From assembly GCA_030844895.1 (NCBI GenBank), contig CM061230.1, positions 412,705-476,704 on the forward strand: a stretch of DNA of 64,000 nucleotides, read 5' to 3'. Source of the stretch: Ambrosia x helenae (lineage: Eukaryota > Streptophyta > Magnoliopsida > Asterales > Asteraceae). Numbering within the stretch: the stretch's first letter is position 1; each line of letters begins with the position of its first letter. The translations under genes were made by a program, and so were the position numbers. This document shows positions 45,704 through 56,122 of the stretch, one piece after another. The notes under the pieces were generated by a model. That model ran no database searches, was not told the origin of the DNA, and worked only from the letters and a program-made list of their open reading frames with translations.

Positions 45704-46027
45704 TTTTTTTAATGGCAACTAAACAACGTCGGGTACTTCGTACGCGGCCCCCCAGTAGCAAAGACAGAGGCACATCCCGGCCCACCCTGGACGCACGAAG
45801 CCCCTAGCCCGCCCGACAGCCCGCTTCCAGGGAAAACCCGACCCACATACCCGCCCGAAGGCATGACAGTAGTGAACCGGTAAAACCTGGCGAGATCGGG
45901 ACTCGAACTCATGACCATAGGCCATGAGTCATCCATCATTTCTCATTATGTCCTTCGTGGGAATCGAACCTGAGACCTCCAAGAGAGATCCCTAGTCCAT
46001 TCACCAACTGAGCTACCCTTGAAGGAC
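45704..46027 (-). mobile_element. tRNA-derived SINE (324 bp), TSD GAAACTCTTATTCAT
   Basis: A perfect 15-bp duplication lies at 45689-45703 and 46028-46042. On the minus strand the head is tRNA-like: box A TAGCTCAGTTGG (46004-46015) and box B GGTTCGATTCC (45960-45970). A GC-rich body follows, with GTTCGAGTCCCGATCTC and TGCCTTCGGGCGGGT, and it ends CCATT plus an A-run. It sits in unit b of the tandem array and shares its body with 31560-31845. Confidence 0.93.
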
Positions 46028-46649
46028 GAAACTCTTATTCATAAGTAGGAGTAATGATGGTCATAATGTCTGCATTAATGACTACTATTTAATTTTGTTA
46101 TTTTACTTTGTTTAAATTACAAAGACCAAATATATATATGTAGTTTTTCATCAAATCTAATTGTAAATGATTTATTTTATTTAATCTATATCTATACTAA
46201 TATATAATAAGTGTTGGACGGGTGAAGTTGCCATTTTATATTCATATATAAGGGTAAAATTGTAACTTCATTAAAATGGCAAGACAAATTTAATACTACA
46301 ATTAAATTCTATTGATTAATACTTAAAGTCTAAATAAAAGGCAAAAACAAAATCAATGGTTATTAATACAACAATTAAAATCTATTGATTAATACCTGAA
46401 ATTTAAAAAAAAAGACAAAAAAAAAGAAATTAATTGTTATTACCGTAAAAAGAAAATATGAAAAATTCAAACCAATGAAGATAGCGGCACATCGATTTAT
46501 TTCATTAATGATTTCAGTTACAACATCGATTTCAGTTACAATACTTTTATCCATATAAACCGCCGTCTATAAGCGTAATTTATATCTGCCATAAAAAACC
46601 ACATCAACTCTCATCTTCACCGCCATTTTTGCCATGTGTTGCTTGATGT

Positions 46650-47220
46650 AAAATTAGCTATTAATATTATTAAACCGCATAAAGTGTAATTATTTAATTT
46701 AATATATTTAAATAATTTAAAGTTCTTAAATAATATCAATCGATAATTTTATATTTTGAAAATATAGACGACTTTGTCAAATATAGATAATGCATGGCAC
46801 CAATAAAAGTGCAGATGGCAAATACGAATTAGGTTTATCGGCAGTTGTTTACATGGATAGAAGTATTGTTTTATAAAAAAATATATATACTAAAACGAAT
46901 AAATTATAATTATTTAATTTACTATATTTTTATAATTTAAAATGTTTAAATTTTAAAAATATTAATAGATAATTCCATATGTTAAAAACATAGATGAGCT
47001 TGTCAAATATAGACAACGCATGGTGACAATGGTGGTGGAGATAAGAGTTGAGTGGTACTTAATGGCACATACAAATTAGGCTTATCGGCGGTGGATAAAA
47101 GTATTGTTTTATAAAAAAAAAAATATTAAAACATATAGACTATATTATTTAATTTAATATATAATTTTAAATTTTTAAAATTTAATAGTGTTAATAAATA
47201 ATAAATAATTCTAGGTTCTA
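46650..47220. repeat. About 2.5 tandem units of 230 bp
   Basis: Units share AATTATTTAATTTA(A/C)TATAT, AATAGATAATT(C/T)CATAT or AATCGATAATTTTATAT, GTCAAATATAGA(T/C)AA(T/C)GCATGG, TTAGG(T/C)TTATCGGC and AAGTATTGTTTTATAAA. They lie within the probable Helitron. Confidence 0.75.
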
Positions 47221-48242
47221 TAAATTGTAAAAATTATCCCTGTAATAAAATAGAGTTAGTTACAAGAATATTTAGTTATAATAAGGCATTTTAGTCATTT
47301 GATCAAAACTTAACTACAAAAACTAACGGAGTTGACCTTAGTACCTTAACATGTTACAAAAATGAAACTATAAACCCTTAACATGTTAAAAAATAAAGTT
47401 AGTTCTCTAAGTTGTTACTTTCTATAAACCATAAGGACTATCTGCGTAGTTATCTCTTCTTTTTTTAACCGATCATCTGTTTTATCAACCAATGATTCAT
47501 CCTGTTAAATGCAATTTAATCAAGTAGAAAAAAGGTACCGATCACCATACAAAACAGATTTGAATCTTAAGCTTATGATGGTACTTATAACCCATCTCCT
47601 CCCCTCAGCTCTGTCCCTCTGCACTGACCCTTTTCAACCAAACCACTACCTAAGAAATAAAGTGTATTTAGTTATTTATTTAAGGTTTAAATATTATAAG
47701 TTATTTGAGTTTTTAAATTATTGGGAAATAGTATTAAGGAATAAAACAAATTTAAAAACTAAAATAGAAGACAAATGAGATGTTGACAAGTGGCACGGGA
47801 GTGGAGCCAAATTTTGGGTTTTTGGTCATGACCTTGGTTGGGTCGTACAATTTCATTTCTTTTTTATTTTTTTTATTTCAAGTAAACTAATATTATGTTG
47901 GCAAGTGACAACCAACCTATATAAAAGTCACCAATTAAGACAATCTTAGAAAAAAATATAAGAAAGGAATGCATAGTCAACAAATAAAAAAAATATTTTA
48001 TTCTATTAATTAGTTAGTGGTTTGTGTTTACATATAATATATTAATATTAATATATTGCATGTGTGTGATATGTTATGGTTGATTATATGGATGTGCTAT
48101 GTGCATGTAAATACAATGATTAGATTGATGATTAAAAACCTAAGCCAGAGGAAACTCATATCCCAATTTTCACACCAGCTCCTAACAACAATCCACAATT
48201 ACCTATTGAGACTAACTAAGTGCACGAGGAATTGTGGACAGT

Positions 48243-48245
<3 letters not shown>

Positions 48246-48303
<58 letters not shown>
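48246..48303. repeat. (TA)n microsatellite
   Basis: Nearly 60 bp of pure TA dinucleotides. The Tyr/Ile frame over it is an artefact. Confidence 0.95.
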
Positions 48304-48304
<1 letters not shown>

Positions 48305-48474
48305 CAGAGATGTACAAGCAGTACGACACAACCTAACGTTAATTGTTGTCGGCATAAAGGCCATGCTTCATTATATTGGTTTCATTTAGAGTATTAAACT
48401 ACTTTTTATTTACCGGGAACTGAAATCTTTTCCTCTGCTTCAAATTTTCATTATTCTTCACTTAGAGCATTCAC

Positions 48475-49222
48475 AACCCACCCACCAATCTTCCCCCATC
48501 TTTAAAATTAAAAAAAAAAACTACTAAAACCACACCACAACTCATCCACCATTTTAGAGCATTCTCATTTGAGGAACTAAATTTATGTGAGTGTGTCCAC
48601 CAAATGATATGAGGTGGGTGTAAGTGGTTGTGAGTGGATGAGAGAGAAAAATTTTGGTGGAAGCACTGTTCACCCATATATTTGAAAAGCTATTGTTCAC
48701 CTCTAAAAACATTTTAATATTTTTGAAAGTGGTTGTGAGTGAGGAGAGATAAAATATAATGATAAAAGTATGAAAAAAGTATTATTATTTTAAAAAGGAG
48801 AGAGAAAAATTTTAGGGTGAAATAGTGATTTTTAGTGTAATTTGATGGAGGAAATGTGAATGCTCTTATACCCCATCTTTATATTATGAAAAATTGTTAT
48901 CATAGCTTTTCATATATGAAAAGCTACTTATATGAAAAGCTACTATTCATCATACACCAAATTATTGTGAGTGTATTTTAACGAGAAATATAATAAAATA
49001 AGTGTTTGTGAGTAAGATAAAGAAAAATATGGTGGATGGGATGTGGGAAGTTTTTTTTTAAAATGAGAGATAAATTTTGAAAAATGCGATTTTTAGTTAA
49101 ATTATAGGGAAAAAATGGTGGATGGTATGTGGGAGGTTTTTTAAAATGAGAGATAAATTTTGAAAAGTGTGATTTTTATTTAAATTACAGGGTTAAAGAT
49201 GGTGGATGGGATGTGAATGCTC
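48475..49222. mobile_element. Harbinger-type MITE (748 bp) with a relative nested inside, TSD TTA
   Basis: TTA lies at 48472-48474 and 49223-49225. The ends GAGCATTCACAACCCA and (reverse complement) GAGCATTCACATCCCA are inverted repeats. A second member with ends GAGCATTCTCATTTG/GAGCATTCACATTTCC lies inside at 48557-48865, with its own TTA at 48554-48556 and 48866-48868. Internal GGTGGATGGGATGTG words repeat. Confidence 0.85.
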
Positions 49223-49550
49223 TTAGGGGGAAGGGGTGTTCCTAGTTGTAAATTTTTCTGTCACTGATTTTAACCAATCCTGCACTATCACATCCCTTCA
49301 CTGATTTACTTAACTGAACAAATTTTTTGGAGGCAACACTTCACTGATTCTTTAATTTATATTTTCATTTAAATTCAAAAAGTGGCCGATTTTAATTGTC
49401 AGGCCGTAATTAATTTTGTTACCGTTACTAAAATTTAAACTGTTGGAACCTTCAAGAATTCTTACCGTTAGATTTTGTTCTATAAAAACCCAATAACTTC
49501 AATACCAAAATCACACCAGAACCGGTTAAACTTGCATCGTATCGTTAAGA

Positions 49551-51342
49551 TGGTCCCGTGGAATGTAAATGAGGAGATCGCGTTAACGAGGGCATACTTG
49601 ATAGTGCGAAACACATAGGTTCATGTTGTCGATTTTCAGAGGAATTTATTTTGGAACCGGGTGTCGGTGATACTCAAGGAAATAACCGGCACAAATGACC
49701 GCCCCAAGGATTCGCTCGCTAGTACGTGGATTACTCTCTGGTCCAGGTGTATCCGATGGAACGCCCTCTACGAAGCCACGATGGAGAGGCACCCCAATCT
49801 TCATGTGACAACCTGCACCCTTCACTTTTCATAAATGTGCATAATTGGTTCCTCAACTATTTCAAAATTTTCATTTTTAACTCTCGTATTTTAATAGGAC
49901 CAAAATTCACAATTTAATAAAACTTATAATTTTTATAAGTAAAAGTATGCACGTTTTATACTCATATCTACACCCGAGCACGTATGTTTCAGACCTTGAT
50001 ACTCAAAGCCCTTAATTTTCGCTTCTAAAACAACTTAGAAACCGAAGGAAGCAAGTCCAGAACTTAAAATTGATTAAATTAGAAAATTGATTTTTTTAGC
50101 TCTCGCGGTCCGTTGAGACAGTCAAATAGTCAAAGTCTCAGTCAAAATCCTAGTCAAATAGTCAATTCATCTTAAAACCTTACTTTATTGTGTTGACCAA
50201 TATTAAAGCCTAATTGAATCCAAAACTAGTATAAAAACCCACCTATGACCCATTACACTTTGCATCTCTAAATCGATTGTTTCAATTCGATTAAACTCTC
50301 CCTCATACCTTTCTTCTAGAGTATATTACTTCTATATTTGAAGCTTTGATTATAAGCTCTTGTAATTGACGAATTGGAAACTTGATATTTTTCCTATTCG
50401 GTTTCTTTTCTATAAAATTGGACTAGTTTCGTTGTTGAATCTTTGGATTGCTCGCATTTTCACGCTCGCTTAGTCATCTAGTCATTTGGCGAAAGTGAGT
50501 ATTTCCTATCCCCTTTTTGCTTTTATTCATTTTTGGGGTGTTGCATGTACACTTATACAAATTACAAATACAAGTTCACATTTTTACAATACAATTCTAG
50601 TACTATGTGCATTTGCTTACAAACGTGCTTTATGCTTAGACATTACATGTAGAATACATTTGTACTTAGTGAAATCATTAACATTGTACAAGTCGTCCTT
50701 AACATTGGATAGCGCTATTGGATTGACAACCCGCCTAGGTTGATTCTCCCCCTTTTTCACCGGAGAATCCATGGTCATTGTTAAGTTATTATCCAATTAT
50801 TTGGATAAGTACACCGCCGTTCATTTAGTACATTATACAGTCACAGGATTGATTTCGCTCATTTGTATGATACATAGTTTATATAATTGCATTGTAGCTT
50901 TGCACTTGAATTGTATAACATTTTTCCAACTTACTATATGTATTAAAACGAGGAATGCTCACCAACATTTCATATGTTGACAAAACTTATTTTGTACATG
51001 TTTCAGGTGCAGTTTGATCTTAGTTCCATAGCATTGGATTTTAGTGCTTGCTTTTAATAATTTATTTCAAATTTCATGTTTTGTTTAAACTTATGTATTT
51101 TTCCCATTTCATCCATGTAAGACAATTTAAATTATTCAATAATATATTTACATTTTAGTACCATGTGCTTTTGAACAATCGTCACTACGTGACACCTCGA
51201 TGATTCCGCCATCGGTTGGGGTGTTACACTTCAAGAAGACATTGCAATCCAAATCACGCGCGACGAATATTACCATGCACACGGGACTAACTTCAACCAT
51301 GTTACGCCATGGCGAATGTTGCGCCATTTGTTTAATAATTAA
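49551..51342 (+). pseudogene. Myb/SANT-like Harbinger accessory gene, nonsense mutation and LTR insertion
   Basis: ATG at 49551 follows a TATA-like TTCTATAAAAACCC. The protein reads MVPWNVNEEIALTRAYLIVR, then a TAG in place of the Trp codon found at 20532-20890 (NTW to NT-stop). It continues FWNRVSVILKEITGTNDRPK and ALYEATMERHPNLH up to the LTR insertion at 49804. The 3' half resumes at 51234 (QEDIAIQITRDEYYHA to WRMLRHLFNN, stop at 51342). It is the same family as 20532-20890 and 30761-31138. Confidence 0.85.
49804..51228 (+). mobile_element. Solo LTR (1425 bp), TSD CTTCA
   Basis: The ends are TGTGACAACC and GGGGTGTTACA, flanked by CTTCA at 49799-49803 and 51229-51233. It splits the Myb-like gene in codon order. 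Several long stretches of open frame (for example 50486-50743) have no recognisable domain. No internal region remains, so two LTRs probably recombined. Confidence 0.88.
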
Positions 51343-52659
51343 TGTTTAATGTTGTTTAATGTTTAATATTGTTTAATTTTAATGAAAGTTAACCGTTAAA
51401 AAAATAACACTTAAAATACAAACATAATTAACCTAATTAAAACATTAATTAAACATAAACATAAACCTAATTAAAATACAACTTAAACATAGCTAAAAAA
51501 AGAAAGAATAAGCAATTGACTCGGGCGAAGAAACATAACGATCACTATCACGCCCGTCCGACCTCTCGTAGTGATATTGATATCCCTCACTTTCGGGTGT
51601 CGGGCAATACATTTATTCATCAGAATTATTTGTGTATTCGGCCCCAGGATCATTTTTCATCGGGGGGTTTTGTACCGGGACCGGTGGGTTTTGCACTAAA
51701 GGGGATTGACACGCTCTGGCACTCGTACAGATTCTCCAATTCGTATTGTTCCGATTTGTACTAGAGCCATTACGTAATCATATGTGTAAACCATTTCTTC
51801 GGTGGTCAAATCATCAGGATCTTGTGACTCATAAAATTCAAATGTGGGGTGTGTAGTTGGTTGATGTGTTGTCGGTTGTGTTGTGGGTGTGTGTGTGTTG
51901 TCGGTTGTGTTATTGGTGTGTGTGTGGTCGGTTGATATGTTGCGAGGCGGGTTGATCGTCGTCGTCGACGACGATACGTATTCGGAAACATACTACCACC
52001 ACCCATATTAAAAGATTTTGTTTTTGTAAAAACGCTCAAAATTTTATGTGAAGATATAATTTATTTATATAGGGGTAAAAGATAAAAACGGTCAAAAAAA
52101 TAAAAACGGTCAAAGAAAATAACAGTCAAAGGGAAAAAACGTAGTGGTTTTTATTGGTCAAGAAATAAGACCGTTTCTTTGTACCAGCACGGTAACAAGA
52201 ACCATAAATTGGTTCACGGGAACCTTACCAGCACGGTGGCGTCGGTGTTACCGTGCTTGTAGTGGGGTACCCGTGCCCAATTCTGGTGGCGCTCCGTCCC
52301 CCCTTATGTCTTTTGTATTTAGAGAACTTTATGGTGTCATATTCACACTTTTGGTTACTTTTACATCACATGATATTTATTACAACTTAACGTCTTATGA
52401 CGTCTACACTATTTCTTACTAAAATTGTATATCCTCCGATCATGTGTTACACCTTATTGATCAAACACAGCCGCCAAACACAGTACATCCTCATTACAAC
52501 GCGCGGATTCCTACTAGTTTTAATATATTGTCTTAAAAATGAAACTGAAACTCTTATTCACAAGTAGGTGCAATGGTGGTCATAATGTCTGCATTAATGA
52601 CTATTTATAACAGATTTAATTTGTCATTTACTTTGTTTAAATTACAAAGACGTACTATG

Positions 52660-53050
52660 AGTATGTTTGTTAAGGAGCTTTTAAGAAAAAGCTCCTACTT
52701 AATAAAAAGCCTTATTTGGTTGAAGGGGCTGGAAGCTTTTAGGTTAGAGAAAAAGCTCTATAGTAAAAAGCTACTAGTAGTAGCTTTTAAGAAAAAAACT
52801 CTACTAGCTACAAGCTTTTAATTAGTAAATGACACAAATACCCAATCTATTTTAAAAATAAAATAAAAACATTCTTAAAAGCTTTTAATTATGCCCATTT
52901 TGGACATTTTATACAGTTTATTAAAAGTTTCAGCTACTCTGCCAAACACCAAAATATATTTAAAAAACTTTCAGCTACCAGCTTTCAGCTTGCAGATATC
53001 AGCTACCATTTGCAGCTACCAACCTCCAGCTAGTTTTGCCAAACATACCT
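52660..53050. mobile_element. MITE of about 390 bp in unit c of the tandem array
   Basis: The ends AGTATGTTTG and (reverse complement) AGGTATGTTTGGC are inverted repeats. Inside are AAAAAGCTCCTACTTAATAA and AGCTACCAGCTTTCAGC words. Compared with unit b, the flanks rejoin at TATG. The TSD is not clean (GTACTATG against TATATATG). Confidence 0.65.
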
Positions 53051-53191
53051 TATATATGCAGCTTTTCATCAAATCTTTTATATTATTTAATTTTAATATA
53101 TTTATATTTATTTTTATTTTAGGTATTGATGTTTAATGATTAATTAAAACTTGAAATATTTATGTTTGAAAATTGAAAGTTGGATTTTTTT

Positions 53192-53395
53192 TCATAGGGC
53201 ACTTTTTTAGTTGCTCCAGGCTTTAAACATTTTAAGGGTTCGCGAAGATGGCTCTGCAATAAAATTTACAACTATTTATGTGATTTTTTCCATAGTGCCC
53301 TTTTTACTCGCTCCCGGCTTCAAACATTTTGAGAATTCTCGCAGACGGCTATGCGATAAAATTTACAACTATTTATGTGATTTTTATAGTTCTTT
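53192..53395. repeat. Two tandem units of about 100 bp
   Basis: Both contain CATAG(G/T)GC, CTTTTT(T)A, CTCC(A/C)GGCTT, AAACATTTT, and TAAAATTTACAACTATTTATGTGATTTTT.. (in pieces: TAAAATTTACAAC and TATTTATGTGATTTTT). Confidence 0.8.
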
Positions 53396-53506
53396 CCTTA
53401 AAATTCGATTATGTATCAAATCTTTATATATAAAACTATATTCATCTAAAACATGATTTTTGATACAACATTACATCTTATTATAAGTCCATTATTAAAA
53501 TAGTTA

Positions 53507-54296
53507 GGTAGCGTTTGGTATGATGGAATTGAAAGGGGTATGGAATTGACCATTACGGTGTAATGAAAAATAGTGTGTTTGGTTGGTTGATGGAATGGAA
53601 TCACCCATTCCACAAGACATTCCATTCCCTCAAAACTATTCCAGATTTCCATCCACCCCCCATGTTTTGTTTTTCATTCCACCCCTTATTCACCCTTTAC
53701 TAACAACACTAAAACCCACCACCCACCACCAATACCCACCACCACCACCACTCACCACCATCGTCCCCACCCACCACCGCTGCCGCCACCCCGCCACCAC
53801 CCACCACCGTTGCCCGTCACCACCGGCACCACCCACCACTGTCGTCGCCACCACCCACCACCGCTACCCACTACTGTCACCCACCCACCCACCACCGCCA
53901 CTATTCATTATCGTAACCCACCCACCATCACCGCCATCCACCTCCACCCATCGCCACCGTTTCCACCACCCTCCACCGTCGTCGCAACCCACCACCACGC
54001 TACCGCCGCACACCACCACTTACCATCACCACTACCAACGACCACCGATCACGGCCATCCACCTCCACTTTCCACCATCGCCACCACCGCCACATATCAC
54101 CACCCACCATCATCGTCACTGACGACCACCCACCACAACCACTCACCATCGATTTTATTCGTTCGTCTTTTCCTGCCTATTTTGTTTCATTCCCACATGG
54201 CAACCAAACAAGACATGGAATGGTAATGATCCATTCTATTATACCTCATCCATTCCATTCCCTCATCCATTCCATTACCTCATACCAAACAGACCC
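53507..54296. mobile_element. Harbinger/Tourist-type element (790 bp) with an ACC-rich core, TSD TTA
   Basis: TTA lies at 53504-53506 and 54297-54299. The ends GGTAGCGTTTGGTATGA and (reverse complement) GGGTCTGTTTGGTATGA are inverted repeats. Subterminal regions have ATGGAATGG words. About 53690-54140 is a CCACCACC-type minisatellite. Two long Pro/Thr/His frames across it are by-products of the repeat. It ends about 340 bp before the cyclase start codon. Confidence 0.85.
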
Positions 54297-54638
54297 TTAG
54301 TAAGTTGCATGAGGTGGTATAAAATTGTAAAAAAAAAAAAAGCTTACACATGCATTTAATGATTGTTTATATATCGTATAAAAATTAATTATGTTTATAC
54401 TTTAAACATTTTTGTGTATACATTTAATTTATAAGATAACAACAATGATTCCCTTCACTTATTCTGTGTATCACTTGGGACAAGATATCTGTCTTCTTGC
54501 CCCATTCGGCCAAAGTCTATGATTATAAATATTGCAAACAACAAGTCCATCTCGTCACATAAGTGTGCAAGTTTTTAACACTGTCTCCTGAAGGTGACAC
54601 AGGTGCAAAAACTTCATTACCTAATTAATCCATTCGTC

Positions 54639-54962
54639 ATGAAGACGGCGAGAGTCATCTCTCCTACCACCACCCTCCACCACCACCGCTCTTCGCCCGC
54701 GGCTTCTCATTGTCTTCCTCTCTCCACCAGTATCTCTCTCTCTCTCTCATGATCATATCTATGTGTATCAAATTATTATTATTATTATTTTTTTTTTTTG
54801 AACTTTGAATTTCATTAACAAAAACCGGAACAGGCCTCAAAAAACGAGGCCTGTCCCTATCAACAAAATGTATGTATGTATGTACATGAGTACAAATGAG
54901 TGTTGATAGAAACCGTTTTACTCTTGTCGTATTTTTAAACTCAGTTCTGTCTAGAGTTTCTG

Positions 54963-54996
<34 letters not shown>

Positions 54997-56075
54997 TAAT
55001 TTAAATGGAATATATATGTGATTAAAAGTTTGAGAAAAAAACAAACTTTAAAATCGTTATCTTTCGGAAAATCTGTGTGGATCTCTCTATGCGCATGATG
55101 TGTTGGATTCCACTGTTGAAATGAAACAGAAAATACTGTGATCATAATCATCATTTTAACTTTATTCCTTTCTGCTTTGATTTCAATCACTTAATTGCAT
55201 TGTTAATGTATGTAATTAATTTTATTAATCTCTGATTATTGTTATTCCTTAATTACAGGAAGTGTAACTCTTAGAAACAGTAATTTCCAATGCAAAGCCG
55301 TTTCAAAGTCTCATACACAAGGTATATTCGTCCTTATCTGAAAGGGGTGGCGACGCAGCTTGTTGCCCGCCTGCCCGCTATCTTGATGTAATTTTTTGCG
55401 GCTACGTGTTTAATAAAAAAAAACTTAGTTTGCTAAAAAAAAAAAAATTATATGATTATTTGGTGGTCAGTATAAACACGCGAAGTTGTACTTTTGAATA
55501 TTATAAATAAAATGCTTATGTAATCATTTTTTTTTAAAAAATATTTTCTATGGTTTATTTTCAAGTGTAACGATTGTTACATATTTTTTTTACTTAAAAT
55601 TCGTTGTAACGTCTTAAAATTGATTTTTGCATTTATTATATGAGGTTACAATTTTGGCATTTATTATATGAGATCAAAGATATTAATTCTTTTTTGATTC
55701 TGATATAATTAAAAATCAATTATTTATATTACTCAAATTTGTTCTTTTATTCAAAAACGCCTCATAAATAATTATATTTTCTGATAATTTATTTATAATA
55801 TTTCTTCAAATACCAATTTTTTATTATTAAAACAACAAAACGAATTTACATCTTAGTGGGCCACAATATCACCAAATCTACATATACAATTATACATATA
55901 GAAAGGTGATCAAGTTTTTTTTATTTAATTTTTTTTATTATTTTTTTAAGATCAAGAATAATTAATACTAAAATATTTACGGGGTGCAGAGTACTCGGAC
56001 GTACTTAAAAAGAACGAAACACCTTTTATCAACTGGGACGATGAAAACCTGAAGGATCACTTCGACACAAATAAG

Positions 56076-56122
<47 letters not shown>

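Larger units (their letters stand above)
49226..52303 (+). mobile_element. PIF/Harbinger-type element with Myb-like gene, split by a solo LTR (3078 bp)
   Basis: TTA lies at 49223-49225 (shared with the MITE to its left) and 52304-52306. The ends are GGGGGAAGGGGTG and CCGTCCCCCC. It carries a Myb-like gene on the plus strand. A second, degenerate ORF lies on the minus strand (about 51806-52039, GGGSMFPNTYRRRRRR then a Thr/Pro/His stretch), so the two genes converge as is usual in PIF/Harbinger elements. No DDE transposase motif was recognised. Confidence 0.8.
46185..52518 (+). mobile_element. Probable nonautonomous Helitron (6.3 kb with nested elements)
   Basis: The 5' side is A-TCTATATCTATACTAATATA (or six bases further in), a typical Helitron 5' end. 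The 3' side is ACGCGCGGATTCCTACTAGT followed by T. Removing it rejoins units b and c of the tandem array. The 3' hairpin is degenerate, which lowers confidence. It contains tandem repeats (46650-47220), a (TA)n tract, nested MITEs and a Harbinger element. No Rep/helicase was found. Confidence 0.55.
44861..53110 (+). repeat. Three-copy tandem array interrupted by four later insertions
   Basis: Each unit of about 200-340 bp runs TTAAAATGAAACTGAAACTC, then AAGTAGGAGTAATGGTGGTC, ATGTCTGCATTAATGACTA, TTTGTTTAAATTACAAAGAC, TTTTTCATCAAATCTAATTG and AAATGATTTATTTTA, or close variants. Unit a (44861-45672) holds a LINE. Unit b (45673-46184) holds a SINE. The b/c junction holds 46185-52518. Unit c (about 52531-53110) holds a MITE. 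The copies that lack each insertion show its empty site. The unit itself has no coding capacity. Confidence 0.8.

Noticed and set aside
45960..46016. tRNA-like A and B boxes, also at 24731-24785 and 26223-26276
   Set aside because: Each lies at the head of an element with poly-A tail and target duplication. No cloverleaf with acceptor stem was found, so they are SINE heads.
50486..50743. An 85-codon frame inside the solo LTR, and neighbours
   Set aside because: No domain, and flanking LTR ends with a 5-bp duplication explain the block; open frames this long are expected by chance in AT-rich DNA.
53583..54226. Two long plus-strand frames of 179 and 138 codons rich in Pro, Thr and His
   Set aside because: They overlap in different frames across one CCACCACC minisatellite inside a MITE, so they are open because of composition, not coding.
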